64,000 nt of DNA from Tissierellia bacterium (GTDB taxonomy: Bacteria > Bacillota > Clostridia > Tissierellales > Peptoniphilaceae): positions 1-64,000 of the forward strand of contig JAUNUQ010000001.1 of the NCBI GenBank assembly GCA_030538075.1, given 5' to 3'. The position numbers and the translations under genes were made by a program. Below are positions 1 to 11,107 of the stretch, one piece after another (position 1 is the first letter of the stretch; each line of letters begins with the position of its first letter). The notes beneath the pieces are model-generated. The model saw only the letters and a program-made list of their open reading frames with translations. It was not told where the DNA came from and made no database searches.

Positions 1-3000
1 GTCCGGATCCGTTGGATCTTCTGGTTTCGTCGGATCCTCTGGTTTATCCTTAATATTGATGATATTGTATCCAATATAGCTCACTGTATAGCCCTCTGGT
101 ACCTCTTCTCGCACCAGATATTTATAGCTATTGCCAAGAGTGTCCTTGACCATCTGCGACCCAAAATCATAAGTCCAACCATCTTCTGCTGTGATCGTCT
201 TCCGCTCCACCTCATCGCCATTTTGATACAAGATGACGACGATGGAATCGGGGCGATCAGTAGCTTGATCTCCAGACCATACTTTTTTACCTTTGACTTG
301 CTCCATTATCGGATCCGGAATTGGCTCTTCCTTTAGCTTGGTGTTGGTGATATTATAGCCATTCACCTTTACTGCGTATCCCTTCGGTACAATCTCTTGT
401 ACTTCGAATTGGTTCAGCTTACCGGACTCGTCGACGATGATCTGCTCACCAAAGACATATTTCCATTGATCTTGAGCAGTTACGATCCTCTCTGCCTCCT
501 TTACGCCATTTTTATACAAAATGACGGTAATGGAGTTTGGTCTATCCCCTTCAGCGTCCAGTAGCCATATCTTCTCGCCTTGGATGATCTTCTTCACTGG
601 CTCCAATGGCTGGGGGGTCTCCACTTTTCGCCGATTGATAACGGTGAATCCACTCTTTGCATCACCTGTGATCACAGGAGTTTCATATCCCTCTACTGGA
701 ATCTCTTGGAGGCTGTAATTAATTTCCGTCTTGCGATCTGCTCGGTATTTCTCCAGTCCTTCAAAGATATGGGAAGTTTGATCATTTGTCAATTGAACTT
801 GTCTTAGGACCGTATCGCCATCCATCAGCTGAAGGATGATGGTGGGATGGAGGGCAGTTAAACCTCCATCTTCCCATCTCTTCGATGCGGTGATATTGAT
901 CTTTTCCGTTGGGATCGGCTCGTTCAGCACAGTGATGGCTACGGGAACGCTCGGATCCTCCGGAGTCGGTACGGCGAAGTCGTATTTTCCATCCCCGATC
1001 ATCATATAGTGCTCTAGCGCCTTCACTTCCTTGAAGTAGTGCTCCCTTGGTTCTAAACCGCCGAGTACGATCAGGCCATTTCCATCCGTTGTATAGTTGC
1101 CAATTCGCTGATCCTCAGTATTTTCCAGCTCCATAGCCCCATCCGTCAATGCCTTTGTATCTGCGATCAGTTGCTTAAGAGCTGCGATCTCCCCATCCAG
1201 TTGTGCGGTGTCCACTGGTGCCGGACCTTCCTCTGCTGCCATTCGCCTTGCAATCAGCTCTTCTCTTTCCTGAGTCAGAGCGTTGGATCTCTCTCTAAGC
1301 TGCTCGATCTCCACAATCTCTGCATCGGTGATCTGTGCTTCACCCTCAATCCACTGTGCTTGAAGGGCTTCTAGCTCCTCTAATCTTTGGTTTTCCTCTA
1401 TAATCTGTGGATCCAGTTCATCGATCTGTGCCTGTAATTCGGCGATGTTTTCCGTTGGTTGTGGTCTGGCAGCTTCCTCCCTCTCAACTTGCAATCTTGT
1501 CAGTTCTGCTTCCAGTTCTGGGAGCTGATTCTCCTCTTCCCCTGTAAGCGCTGCCTGCTTCGCAGGTGTCACCACTTTCCAGAGTTCAAACTCCACTCCC
1601 TCCAGCACCTGTTTTGTCACGCTATCTAGCTTCTGCAATACAACCCCAAAGGTCTCCTTCGGATAATTCACATAGACAAATCCATCTGCGACATTTCCGC
1701 CGACTAGAGTTTCAAATCCTGTCGATGGAGCACCCTTTACGAGAATTTCCGTCTCCTTGACTGTATACAAGATCTCCTGGTTTTGTACATCGAATTTGGG
1801 CAGATCCTCGAAAGTACCACTTCCATTGACTATGATCTCCAAGTTCTTATCTTCCACCTTGACGCCATTCCCATATAGCTCGAATCTCGCCACATAGTCC
1901 CCTAGGTCCACATCCTCCGGAAGGTTTACCCAACTCTTATGCACGACAACCCTAGTTAGTACAGGCTGTGGCACTGGTATTTCCGTCTTCGTGTTGGTGA
2001 TTGTGAAACCGTCAGATGCAGATCCAGTAATCTCTGGCAGATCATAACCGTCAACGGAGTCTTCCTTGATGGTATAGGCGATCTCCGTCGCTCCATCGGC
2101 TCTATATTTCTCTAGATTCGTAAAGGTGTGGGCTGTCGTTCCATTCTCTAACTTCACATAGGCAACTTGGTCTTCTCCATCCATCAATCGAAGGAGGATG
2201 GTGGGCTTCACTGCATCATCGCCTTCCCAGACTTTCGTCACCTTTACTTGTGTCTTTTCCGCCGGAGATGGCGCCTTTGCCGTGTTGACAAATACAAAGT
2301 CACATCCACAAATGCCCTTTTCCGTCATGGTCGTCGTAAAATCTGCCACTGCCTCTTCTTCAACTGTATAGGTGATCGCCTTTCCACTGTCATCAAAGGC
2401 CTCCAGCTCTGCAAATACCGCAGTGCTATTGCCCGTGATCTCCAGGTTCTTGCCCTCTATGGCGATTCCATTCGCAAACAACTGGAATTTCGCCGTGTAA
2501 TCTCCTGGATTTTCCACACCCTTCCACTCTTTACGAACAGATACATCCGCTGTGCCTGTCAGGGTGTTGGTGATCGTAAATCCTTCAATGGACTTCTCAT
2601 AGCCAGGGACCTTCTGTTCATCTACGGAGTAGCTGTATAGTGTACCATCTGCCTTGTATTTCTCCAGTCCGGTAAAGTGATACTCATCTTCCGGTGTCAC
2701 ATCGAAGATCTGCGTTTTTTGCAGGCCATCATCTCGAGTGAGGGTGAGTACCAATTGCTCTGGTCTGATGTTGGCTGCATTGTCATCGTCTACCCACAAC
2801 TTGGTCACTTGAACCGAGGTCGTCTCTGCGCCTAGGGTATTGGTGATGACCATGCCCTCTTGGGAGACGGTATAGCCCCCTGCCCTGCCATTTTCTACGA
2901 CCATATCATCTACTTTCGTCTCCATGACGGTGTAGCTGTAGGTCTTACCCTGATTGTCCGTCACTGGAAGATTTTTCCAGGTATAGGACAGATCACCGTT

Positions 3001-3132
3001 CTGGATGACGATCGGGTTGGAGAGTCCGATCAGTGGCAAGCCCTTGGGAACGACTTCTAATTCTCCGCCTTCGATCTGGCGATACAGGGTCATCTCTACA
3101 TCCGGTTTTACTGCAGGTCCACCAATCCATAC
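1..3132 (-). CDS. Giant Cna-B repeat surface protein, C-terminal portion (partial, runs off window)
   Basis: This open frame continues the repeat protein in a different frame from the segment upstream of 3132 and stays open to the window edge, so its end is not seen. It contains five Cna-B-like modules (their starts read W-I-G-G, K-L-W-V-D, K-E-W-K-G, K-V-W-E-G and K-S-W-V-N). Next comes one SpaA/prealbumin-like module (LQKLDS, then EGVEFELW) carrying a long coiled-coil insertion, then three more Cna-B modules. Nearly all end in an I-T-N-T-type strand. At the edge the sequence becomes a PEDPT-rich linker, as is usual before a sortase (LPXTG) anchor, but no anchor is in view. Such modules form stalks with internal isopeptide or ester bonds on Gram-positive surfaces. 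Function as adhesin or pilus-like stalk is inferred. The frame change near 3132 means it may be expressed only if the interruption is an artefact or is bypassed. Confidence 0.75.
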
Positions 3133-6100
3133 TGTTCTCAGCCGTGTTGGTGACGGTAAAGCCACCAGCCACATCCCCTGCATAGCTGACTTCATAGAAC
3201 AAAGCCCGGCTATCAACCACATCGGCTGTGCTGATCTTGGTCTCAATGACTCGGTATTCATACACTCGGTCCCCATCGTCTGTCAGGGGCTGCCCCTTCC
3301 AGATATGGATATGATCTCCTGGTTCTAGAACTTCCGTGGCCACCGTCTCGAAATCTTCCGCCTCTACTCTTCTCTGAAGGGCAAAGGTGATCGCGGGATA
3401 GGGCGCCTGTCCTCCGACCCAATCCTTGTGAACGCTGATATCTGTCGTCTGGGCGAGATAGGTGTTGGTGATTAGAGTATCGCCTCCGACCTGGGTCTCG
3501 ATGGATTTTCCATAGTTCACAGGGACCTCTTTTTCGTCCACTGCATAATTGTATTTCTCTCCAGAAGAATCGGTGAGGGGGACATTCCAGGTATAGGTGA
3601 AGGCACTTGCCGTCTCCTGTGCTGGATCTACCGCTGGAGCTACATCTAGGATCCTGCCATTTTGATAGAGGACCATTTCAGGAGCCCTGTGATCCGCTGC
3701 ATTTCCTCCCACCCAGATCTTCTTAGCAAACAGATTTAGGTTTGGACTATTGTAGCGATTCGTGATCACATTCCCCTCTTGGCTAACCGTATAATCACCC
3801 GCTCTTTCGTTTTCAACGGCTATGCCATCCACACTCGTCTCCATGACGGTATAGCTGTAGGTCTTACCCTGATTGTCCGTCACTGGAAGATTTTTCCAGG
3901 TATAGAATACGTCACCATTTTGAATTGTCGCTGGGTTTTTTAGACCGACCAATGGCAATCCAGAGGGAACGACTTCTAATTCTCCGCCTTCAACTTGGCG
4001 ATATAGGGTCATCTCCACATCCGGTTTGTCCACAGGTCCACCCACCCAATTCTTGAACACGGTGAAGTCCGTGGATTTGAGATCATAGCTATTTGTGATC
4101 ACAAAGGGATCTGCCGCCGTTCCACTGCCTGTCGAGGCCGTTGGACGGAAATTTTCTATCGAACCAACTTCCTGCACAAAATAGGTGTAGGGATTTGCCT
4201 TTGGATCAGCTGACATTAGATCGGTCCACTGCCCTTTCCAATCATCGCCTTGCGTTAGAGTGATGGGATCTCCGACAAATTCTTTATTCCCACCGACAGT
4301 CTGTCGGAACAATTGTACCTGAATCTGATCCGGCCGGATATCATCGCCACCAACCCATTGTTTTTGAACATGAATGGCCTCAATCGGCGATACAAAGGTA
4401 TTGGTTATGCTCTGACGTCCATTTCCGAAGAGAGTATAGGTCACCTCTCCTAATTCCTTTTGGTATCCCGCGGGGACGATCGGTTCATCTACGAAGTAGA
4501 GATAGGGGTTGCCCATGCTGTCCGTCTTGTCTAGATCATTCCAAGTATAGGAAGACTGGCCAGATGCCAAGACCTGTGTATCCACCTTTTGTGCTTCAGC
4601 TGGCTGTTGATCCTCTGTATGCCTATAGAGCTCCAGAGCGATCCCCGGCTTCTCCGTCGGTCCACCTTGCCAAGTCTTGGTAGCGGTGAAGCTCGTCTTA
4701 GGAATCTGATATCTGTTGGTGACGGTCAGCCCCATCTCTTCCTTATCATAACCGGGAGGAGTTCCAACCTCCCGGACGGTAAAGACATAGTCATTGCCCT
4801 TCTCATCTCTCATTTCCAAACCAGTCCAGGTGACTTCTGCTTCCTTTTCTCCAGGAGCTGTGACGACTTTCTGATTATCTGTATTGGGAACTCGAGTAGC
4901 TGTCTGCGTTCCTATATGGCGATAGAGCTCAAAATAGACCTCTGGCTTGTGATCCGGTCCACCCTCCCAAATCTTTTTCGCCGTAACCTCTCCGTCTTTG
5001 GGAATAGCATAGGTGTTCGTTATGCTGAGCCCATCCACCGTAGAGATATAATTGTCCGGCACCTCTTTTTCGCGAACAGAATAGGTGTAAGGGAGCCCCT
5101 TCTCATCGGTTAGTGGCACATTCTCCCAAAGCCCATCGGGATCCCCGGCTATCAGATCCTGCTCAGCAAAATCCACCGTATTGCCAAGACTGTCCCTTTG
5201 CTCTAGGATCAAGGTGATGGTCGGCTTCGCATCCGGTCCACCGGCCCATATCTTATTTGCGGCGATGGTCGTCACCGGTACCAAATAGGTGTTGGTGACT
5301 TTTTGAGTATATTCTGATCCGGTCTTTACAGGCACCTCTGACACCGACCCATAGCGATTGTCCTGCAATAACTCCTTGGCCTGATAGGTGTAGGGAGCAC
5401 CATTTATATCGGTTTCTGGAAGCTCTATCCAGGTGTAGGTATTGCCCATCTCTTCCGTGACATAAACCGGGCCACCAACATTCTCCTCCGTCCCATTTCC
5501 GATCTGACGGATTAGCTGGAATACCGCTGCCGGATGCTCAGCCGGGCCATTTACCCATTCTTTATCGACTGTAAAGCTAATCTCAGACGGCTGATAGGTG
5601 TTGACGATGGTCAAGCGATCCTCTTTGCCATCCACGATCTTATAATCAGAGATATAGTGCTCTGGTACGACAACTTCCTGTACGGTGTAGACATAGTCCG
5701 TCCCTGTCATATCCTGTACAGGCATGTCCTTCCAAGTCGCCTTCCATGCAGAGAGCTCATACTGGGTATCGACAACGCCATTTAAGCCCGCTGGATCTCC
5801 TAGGGCGACACCATTTCGGTATAGCTGAAGCTCCACTGCCGGTCGATCTACACCACCTGACCATTCTTTGGTGGCGACGACATCATGAACATCTGGAACA
5901 AAAGTATTGATCACCTGGAAACCTCGGGTTTGATCTCCATCATAAGCGGTCTCAAACCTCGGTACCGCCACTTCCCTCACATTATAGACGATATTCTCAA
6001 GGTTCTCGTCAATGGCGGGAACGTCTAAAAAGGCGCCTTTCCATCCTTCGTCGGCAGATAATTCGAGGCTTAGGGGCTGACCGTAAATGTCAACCGCTAG

Positions 6101-9100
6101 GTCTTCGCCGACATACAGACCAACTTCCACCGATTCTGGTCGATCTTCTATACTTCCACCAATCCAGCTCTTCGCAATGGGAACCGTCAAGGGCTGGGGT
6201 GTAAAAGCATTGACGATGGTCAAACGGTCTTCGATCCCCTCTATAACTTGATAGGAAGGGGTGTAATTTTCTGGTGGCGTACTTTCTTCAACATAGTAGT
6301 CATAGGTCTGTCCACTACTATCTTTTTCTGGTACCAACCAAGTATGACTCGTCTGGATCAATAATGCCACGGGAGCACCGACGACTTCCCTCGTCGTCTC
6401 GTCCCATCCCAATTGCCGAACCAGTTGGAGTTCATATCCAGGCTTTTCAGCTGGACCGCCATTCCAAACCTTATGAGCCGTCACTTCAATCGTATTCGGT
6501 GTGAATTCATTGGTGATATTCTGGCTCAGCTTGATCAGATTGCCTTTCTCATCCGTCGTCTCCACTGGAGCATCATAGATTGCTGTGTAGTTTTCCAAAA
6601 CATCCACTTCGACGATGCTGTAGTTATAGGGCTGCTCAAAGAAATCCGTGCGATCCACAGTCCAAGTCGCCGTGGTCTGCCCCTCTTCTAACAAGATTGG
6701 GTTCACCATACCCGCAGCAGTTTCTTCCTCTGTGGGCAAATATTTTTTACCATTTTGCCTCAGTTCAATGGAAGCACTTCGATCCAATCCCTCATTTTCT
6801 CCACCCTTCCAGAGCTTGATACCTTCAACGGTGATCTTTGGGCTGGTGTAGATATTGATCAAGGACAGATTTGGATCATGGACGCCGAAGGGGTCTGCTG
6901 CCGTATTGCGCTGTGTCCTGTAGTTCTCAAAGGCGTCCAGATCCTCTTGGGTGATTCCGTAAGCATCCAGCTCGGCCTGGCTCATCTTCGTCAGATCCCT
7001 CTCTTCGATCCGATAGACATAGGCCGTTCCATCTGTCTTATCGGTCTCTGGAAGATTCTTATAGATATGGTAGGGGCTGATATTGGTCGTAGCGGAAGCG
7101 ACAGCATCCACTCCCTCTGCCTCTGGTTCCAGCTGGGAGTTCACCAAAACTGCAGTCGCCGGATCCTCACCTAGTCGGTATCGGAAGAGATCAATCAAGA
7201 TCCGTGGATATTGATAATCCCCACCCTCCCAGACTTTGGAAGCGATGACGTCCGTTCTTGGGGGATGATATTCGTTTTGGACGGTAAAATGCCATTCTGT
7301 CAGTTCTCCATCCACTACAATCTCTTCGCTATCCACGATCTGTGTATAGTTTTCAGAATTTGGCCACACGGTATAGGGGGAGCGAACTTCACGAATAATA
7401 TAATTATATGGAGCGCCGTCGGATTGGCGATAGCGATCGTTCATTTTCGACGAGGTCCAAGGATCTACTTCGCCCTCCTTGGGAATGCTATTCACGTAGT
7501 GTACAGTACCAACAGCTTCCTTTGGTATCAAACCATTTGCATCAAACTCATCCAGCGGATCTGGACCACCGATCCACTTTTTCGTTCCGCGGATCAAAAA
7601 CTGCGGGCTGACATAGGTGTTGGTAATCGCAAAGCCATCATCGACATTGCCTGTCATCGATGAGACGTAATTTTCTGGAGTCTCTTTCTCACGAACCATG
7701 TATTCGATGGGGGATCCCGTTCTGGTTACAACTGGTAAATCCCGGAAGATGTCTTGCCAATTCAGTTCTGGATCGTCATTTGCATTCAAGATCTTGGTCA
7801 CTGGATTGCCATCCTTATCCTTGGCTGGTACGAATTCCTGACCAGAGTCTTTTATACGGCTGAGCAGTTCAACCTCTACGGCGACATGATCCTCTGGTCT
7901 CCCGCCATCCCATTTCTTGCGAACGGGGATATTGACGACCAGACCGTCCGAAACGATATTGGATTGTCCCCAATTCTTGCCATCATAGGAGATCGCAAAG
8001 TTGTTGTTCGCCATCTCGGCGTTTAGATGCTGTCCGTAGACATACATGGGTGCTTTCATCGGCACGATAAAATCTGCAGATTTATACCCCTCGATGGTGT
8101 AGCCCTCGTTCATCTTGATATAAAATGCATTGACCTTCGTCCAGTCGAGGATCTGTTCTTCCGTTCTCCACAGGTCCGTATCCGCAAGTGCCGATACCAC
8201 ATTCGGTGGAATCCAGTCATCCGCACGGTATAGAATGGTAAATTTCTGCGGATCCGGATTGATGATCGGTCCCGTCATCAGCGGTTCAAAGGCCGAATTA
8301 CGGGCCACATAGCCTCCGTCCCGGTAGATGTATTCGTAATCCTTTAAATGGGGTAGTCGGTCGTTGATATGCAGACCCGTCAGACTCGTGATTGCGTTGT
8401 TGATTGCACTGAGCTTGTATTGAAACTCCCCTTCGTAATTTGTATAGACGGGAGCACGGGACCAGGGGTCCTGCTCTTCCTCTGGTAAATTCGGGTCATA
8501 TTTCCGGATATATTTCACACCGCGAACGGCCTCTGGTAAAATGACGGTCAAAGGAGACTGTGAGCCAATCACCTTCTCCGACCGATTGCCATCCTGGTCG
8601 ATGTCATAAATATCCGGCAGGTTGTAGCGCATCTCGATCAGAGTATCCCCATAAGGGGGTTTTTCGCCGGTGCCATCGGCACCATTTACAAAAGTATCGT
8701 CATAAAAATATACGCGGTTTGTATTGTTCTCAACGGCTTCAGCATTGTATTTCGTCGTCGCATTTTCATTGATCGTCCCTTGAAGTTCGAAGCCCAAGTT
8801 TCCGTTCAGCTCGTTCATACGGAAGTCTTTGAGATAGATGATCAGCGCCCTTCTACCACTATCCAGATAGTTGGGAACCAGTTTGACCTCTTTGATCAGA
8901 CCTGAGTTTCGCAGCGTTCCCGCAATGCTATTAATTGGCTGCGCTTCATTCAACAATGTGATTCCATCCGGTAGGAAGTCTACGATCACTGGGTTGGTAA
9001 ACTTCTGATATTTTCCAGCTTTGTCTAAATATACAGTGATTGGATAGCGAACGGCAGACCCAATCTCTACCCCATCATTTTGCCAGGTATCCTTGTTAAT

Positions 9101-10225
9101 ATAAATGTGTTTATCCAGCTGTTTAATCCCGTAAGAAGCGGTGACATCTTGAGTGACCGGGATTTTTTCGCCATCCACGAGGACATTTCCCTGTACGGTC
9201 GCCGCATTTGTAATCTTATTGGTGCCCAGTGCTGTGATAAAGTCCTTCAGATGATATGGATCGGTGAATCCCATATGAAATTGGACGCGAATCGATTGAC
9301 CAGGTGCAAGTTCCACAGTGGTCGTAGGGACCGTACCACCAGTTACGGGGATATTACCGCTTGCCTCTGAACGAAACTTGACTTCTACTCGATCGAAGTG
9401 GGCATCCACTTTTGGAGCTGTTGCAGGGGCCATTGGATCGGCCGGGTCTTCCACTAGAGTAGCGATACCCATGACGGAATCCTGGGTGACCGTATCGATG
9501 AGTTTATTGCTGAGCATGCGGTGCCAGGCGTTCATATCCTCTCTTACGATTGGAATATCTGTTGGCATACCATCGTGATATCCCGTGATGGACTCCACGG
9601 CAGTTCCACGCATCGTATCGGTGGACACTGCCTTTACAAAGAGGCGATCATCAAATCCCTCCTCAATCACTTTGATATCTGTCATCGTGTAGGGGGTGGG
9701 ATTGTATACCGTCACATAGAAGTTGGCGGTATAATACTGCATCGCGCCGTCATCTACATAGATGTGGCGGTTGATTTCCCTCGACGGATCGATCACCGTC
9801 TTACTGGCATAGCCCGTCGCAGGGAGCAAGGTCGTTCGAAGCTTAAAATCCAGAGAGTCCTGAAGCCTTTGCCAACGGCTCACTTCCAGTTGCTGCGCTT
9901 TCTTCGTCACTTTATCTGCATTTGGATCGACGATCGGTTTTTTTGTGGGGTCTCCCGTTCGCAGTTCGTTCACCGATGTATTCTCATTGGCATTGATGGG
10001 ATACAAATCCAGCCACATGCTGTTCTCTTGCATGGCGGACAGATTGGTCTTCGCCAATTCATCGTAGCTCACTGGCATATCCGGGAACTGGAGTTTCAGC
10101 TCGGCCTGATACAGCTTCGCTTGGGCGTCCATATAATACCGCTTTACATTGTCGTAGACGATCGTACCATCCGGATTCATATCCGCTTCGACCGTATAGG
10201 AAACGGTTTTGCCATCCTGACTCAA
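2993..10225 (-). CDS. Giant Cna-B repeat surface protein, central portion (frameshifted at both ends)
   Basis: The segment is 2410 codons if read from a TTG at 10225, but the same frame is open up to the TAA at 10322-10324, so the TTG is unlikely to be a genuine start. Roughly the first 750 residues are a non-repeat ectodomain with DUF11/isopeptide-type beta-sandwich character. They are followed by 15 Cna-B modules of about 90-110 residues, each opening with a K-x-W-x-G-G type motif and closing with a V-T-N-T-Y type strand. The last module runs out of frame at about 3132, and the ORF then continues as nonsense (basic, Cys/Arg-rich residues) to the stop at 2993. It lies between the signal-peptide segment (10322-11107) and the C-terminal segment (1-3132), and together they look like one gene of more than 11 kb. 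Role as a cell-wall adhesin is inferred from domain content. Confidence 0.75.
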   Translation of the reverse strand: MSQDGKTVSYTVEADMNPDGTIVYDNVKRYYMDAQAKLYQAELKLQFPDMPVSYDELAKTNLSAMQENSMWLDLYPINANENTSVNELRTGDPTKKPIVDPNADKVTKKAQQLEVSRWQRLQDSLDFKLRTTLLPATGYASKTVIDPSREINRHIYVDDGAMQYYTANFYVTVYNPTPYTMTDIKVIEEGFDDRLFVKAVSTDTMRGTAVESITGYHDGMPTDIPIVREDMNAWHRMLSNKLIDTVTQDSVMGIATLVEDPADPMAPATAPKVDAHFDRVEVKFRSEASGNIPVTGGTVPTTTVELAPGQSIRVQFHMGFTDPYHLKDFITALGTNKITNAATVQGNVLVDGEKIPVTQDVTASYGIKQLDKHIYINKDTWQNDGVEIGSAVRYPITVYLDKAGKYQKFTNPVIVDFLPDGITLLNEAQPINSIAGTLRNSGLIKEVKLVPNYLDSGRRALIIYLKDFRMNELNGNLGFELQGTINENATTKYNAEAVENNTNRVYFYDDTFVNGADGTGEKPPYGDTLIEMRYNLPDIYDIDQDGNRSEKVIGSQSPLTVILPEAVRGVKYIRKYDPNLPEEEQDPWSRAPVYTNYEGEFQYKLSAINNAITSLTGLHINDRLPHLKDYEYIYRDGGYVARNSAFEPLMTGPIINPDPQKFTILYRADDWIPPNVVSALADTDLWRTEEQILDWTKVNAFYIKMNEGYTIEGYKSADFIVPMKAPMYVYGQHLNAEMANNNFAISYDGKNWGQSNIVSDGLVVNIPVRKKWDGGRPEDHVAVEVELLSRIKDSGQEFVPAKDKDGNPVTKILNANDDPELNWQDIFRDLPVVTRTGSPIEYMVREKETPENYVSSMTGNVDDGFAITNTYVSPQFLIRGTKKWIGGPDPLDEFDANGLIPKEAVGTVHYVNSIPKEGEVDPWTSSKMNDRYRQSDGAPYNYIIREVRSPYTVWPNSENYTQIVDSEEIVVDGELTEWHFTVQNEYHPPRTDVIASKVWEGGDYQYPRILIDLFRYRLGEDPATAVLVNSQLEPEAEGVDAVASATTNISPYHIYKNLPETDKTDGTAYVYRIEERDLTKMSQAELDAYGITQEDLDAFENYRTQRNTAADPFGVHDPNLSLINIYTSPKITVEGIKLWKGGENEGLDRSASIELRQNGKKYLPTEEETAAGMVNPILLEEGQTTATWTVDRTDFFEQPYNYSIVEVDVLENYTAIYDAPVETTDEKGNLIKLSQNITNEFTPNTIEVTAHKVWNGGPAEKPGYELQLVRQLGWDETTREVVGAPVALLIQTSHTWLVPEKDSSGQTYDYYVEESTPPENYTPSYQVIEGIEDRLTIVNAFTPQPLTVPIAKSWIGGSIEDRPESVEVGLYVGEDLAVDIYGQPLSLELSADEGWKGAFLDVPAIDENLENIVYNVREVAVPRFETAYDGDQTRGFQVINTFVPDVHDVVATKEWSGGVDRPAVELQLYRNGVALGDPAGLNGVVDTQYELSAWKATWKDMPVQDMTGTDYVYTVQEVVVPEHYISDYKIVDGKEDRLTIVNTYQPSEISFTVDKEWVNGPAEHPAAVFQLIRQIGNGTEENVGGPVYVTEEMGNTYTWIELPETDINGAPYTYQAKELLQDNRYGSVSEVPVKTGSEYTQKVTNTYLVPVTTIAANKIWAGGPDAKPTITLILEQRDSLGNTVDFAEQDLIAGDPDGLWENVPLTDEKGLPYTYSVREKEVPDNYISTVDGLSITNTYAIPKDGEVTAKKIWEGGPDHKPEVYFELYRHIGTQTATRVPNTDNQKVVTAPGEKEAEVTWTGLEMRDEKGNDYVFTVREVGTPPGYDKEEMGLTVTNRYQIPKTSFTATKTWQGGPTEKPGIALELYRHTEDQQPAEAQKVDTQVLASGQSSYTWNDLDKTDSMGNPYLYFVDEPIVPAGYQKELGEVTYTLFGNGRQSITNTFVSPIEAIHVQKQWVGGDDIRPDQIQVQLFRQTVGGNKEFVGDPITLTQGDDWKGQWTDLMSADPKANPYTYFVQEVGSIENFRPTASTGSGTAADPFVITNSYDLKSTDFTVFKNWVGGPVDKPDVEMTLYRQVEGGELEVVPSGLPLVGLKNPATIQNGDVFYTWKNLPVTDNQGKTYSYTVMETSVDGIAVENERAGDYTVSQEGNVITNRYNSPNLNLFAKKIWVGGNAADHRAPEMVLYQNGRILDVAPAVDPAQETASAFTYTWNVPLTDSSGEKYNYAVDEKEVPVNYGKSIETQVGGDTLITNTYLAQTTDISVHKDWVGGQAPYPAITFALQRRVEAEDFETVATEVLEPGDHIHIWKGQPLTDDGDRVYEYRVIETKISTADVVDSRALFYEVSYAGDVAGGFTVTNTAENSMDWWTCSKTGCRDDPVSPDRRRRIRSRSQGLATDRTLQPDRHPER

Positions 10226-10321
10226 TGCCCAGCCTGGGTTGTTCGCCGGATCAAATACTGCGGTGACCAGATTCCCATCGATATCCGTATAAGTAGGCAG
10301 AGAATCGTGGATGACGATTTT

Positions 10322-11107
10322 TTACATTATCCGGGTTTTTTGACTGTAGCCAAGCCATCCATTTGCGCTCCAGTATCGATCGCCCTTATCGTCGGCGGTG
10401 CTGACATTGTATTTAAAGACAACATCCGTCACTTTATTAGGGTCAATCGCCGTCCCTGCCTCATTGACAAGTCCGCCATACACATCTGTTCCATCCGTAC
10501 GAAAGGCCGCAGATGAGACCGAGGTATGATACTTGATTGCATCGGTGATTAGCACCTGGGTCTTTAGGGTAAACTCCTCTCCAGCGGACATCAAATCACC
10601 ATCTGCAGTGTGCAGGGTCACCTTCGGCTTGTACTGATATCCCTCTGGGGTGATTCGATCCGCAAACTGAAGGGTGTAGGGTATGGACCCTTTCATTCCG
10701 CTGTCGAAGTCGACCAAATATACCCTCGTCGTCAGCGTCAACCCATCTGGACTGGTGAAGGTCTCAATACTCTCTATAAAGTCCATCGGCTTTACATTGA
10801 TATACTTCAAGTACTTTGCAGGCCCGGAAATATCCACATAGGCCCCTTGAAGTTTCACATCTTGAAGATGGGTACCATCCAATCCGACCTGAGCGGTAAT
10901 CGTCTGGTCCGTGTAATATGTCCCTTCCTTGAGATTTGGATCATTGTTCAGTAAGTTAGTCATCAAAATCTGGGGCGTACTCGGATCCTGATATCCTGGC
11001 CCCGGAGTGCCTGCAAATGCTGCATTGAATGGTATGAGCGACTGGAACAGCATTATCATGGCTAGCAGCAAAGAGATCATCCGCCGCTTATTATTGCCTG
11101 GTTTCAT
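10322..11107 (-). CDS. Giant Cna-B surface protein, N-terminal portion with signal peptide
   Basis: The ATG at 11107 is preceded by GAGGAGG with good spacing. The first about 32 residues are a Sec signal peptide: a basic KRR stretch, a hydrophobic core ending near IPFNAAFA, and a probable cut before GTPGPG. The rest is a secreted beta-rich domain without recognised catalytic residues. The frame ends in TAA at 10322-10324. Beyond it, the same frame resumes at once with sensible protein (KIVIHDSLPTYTDIDGN), so the stop interrupts one gene rather than ending it. Two A6 runs, at about 10315-10323 and 10335-10341, can restore an NPDNVK-type reading if one gains and the other loses a base. The protein is exported and presumably wall-anchored. 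Confidence 0.8.
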   Translation of the reverse strand: MKPGNNKRRMISLLLAMIMLFQSLIPFNAAFAGTPGPGYQDPSTPQILMTNLLNNDPNLKEGTYYTDQTITAQVGLDGTHLQDVKLQGAYVDISGPAKYLKYINVKPMDFIESIETFTSPDGLTLTTRVYLVDFDSGMKGSIPYTLQFADRITPEGYQYKPKVTLHTADGDLMSAGEEFTLKTQVLITDAIKYHTSVSSAAFRTDGTDVYGGLVNEAGTAIDPNKVTDVVFKYNVSTADDKGDRYWSANGWLGYSQKTRIM

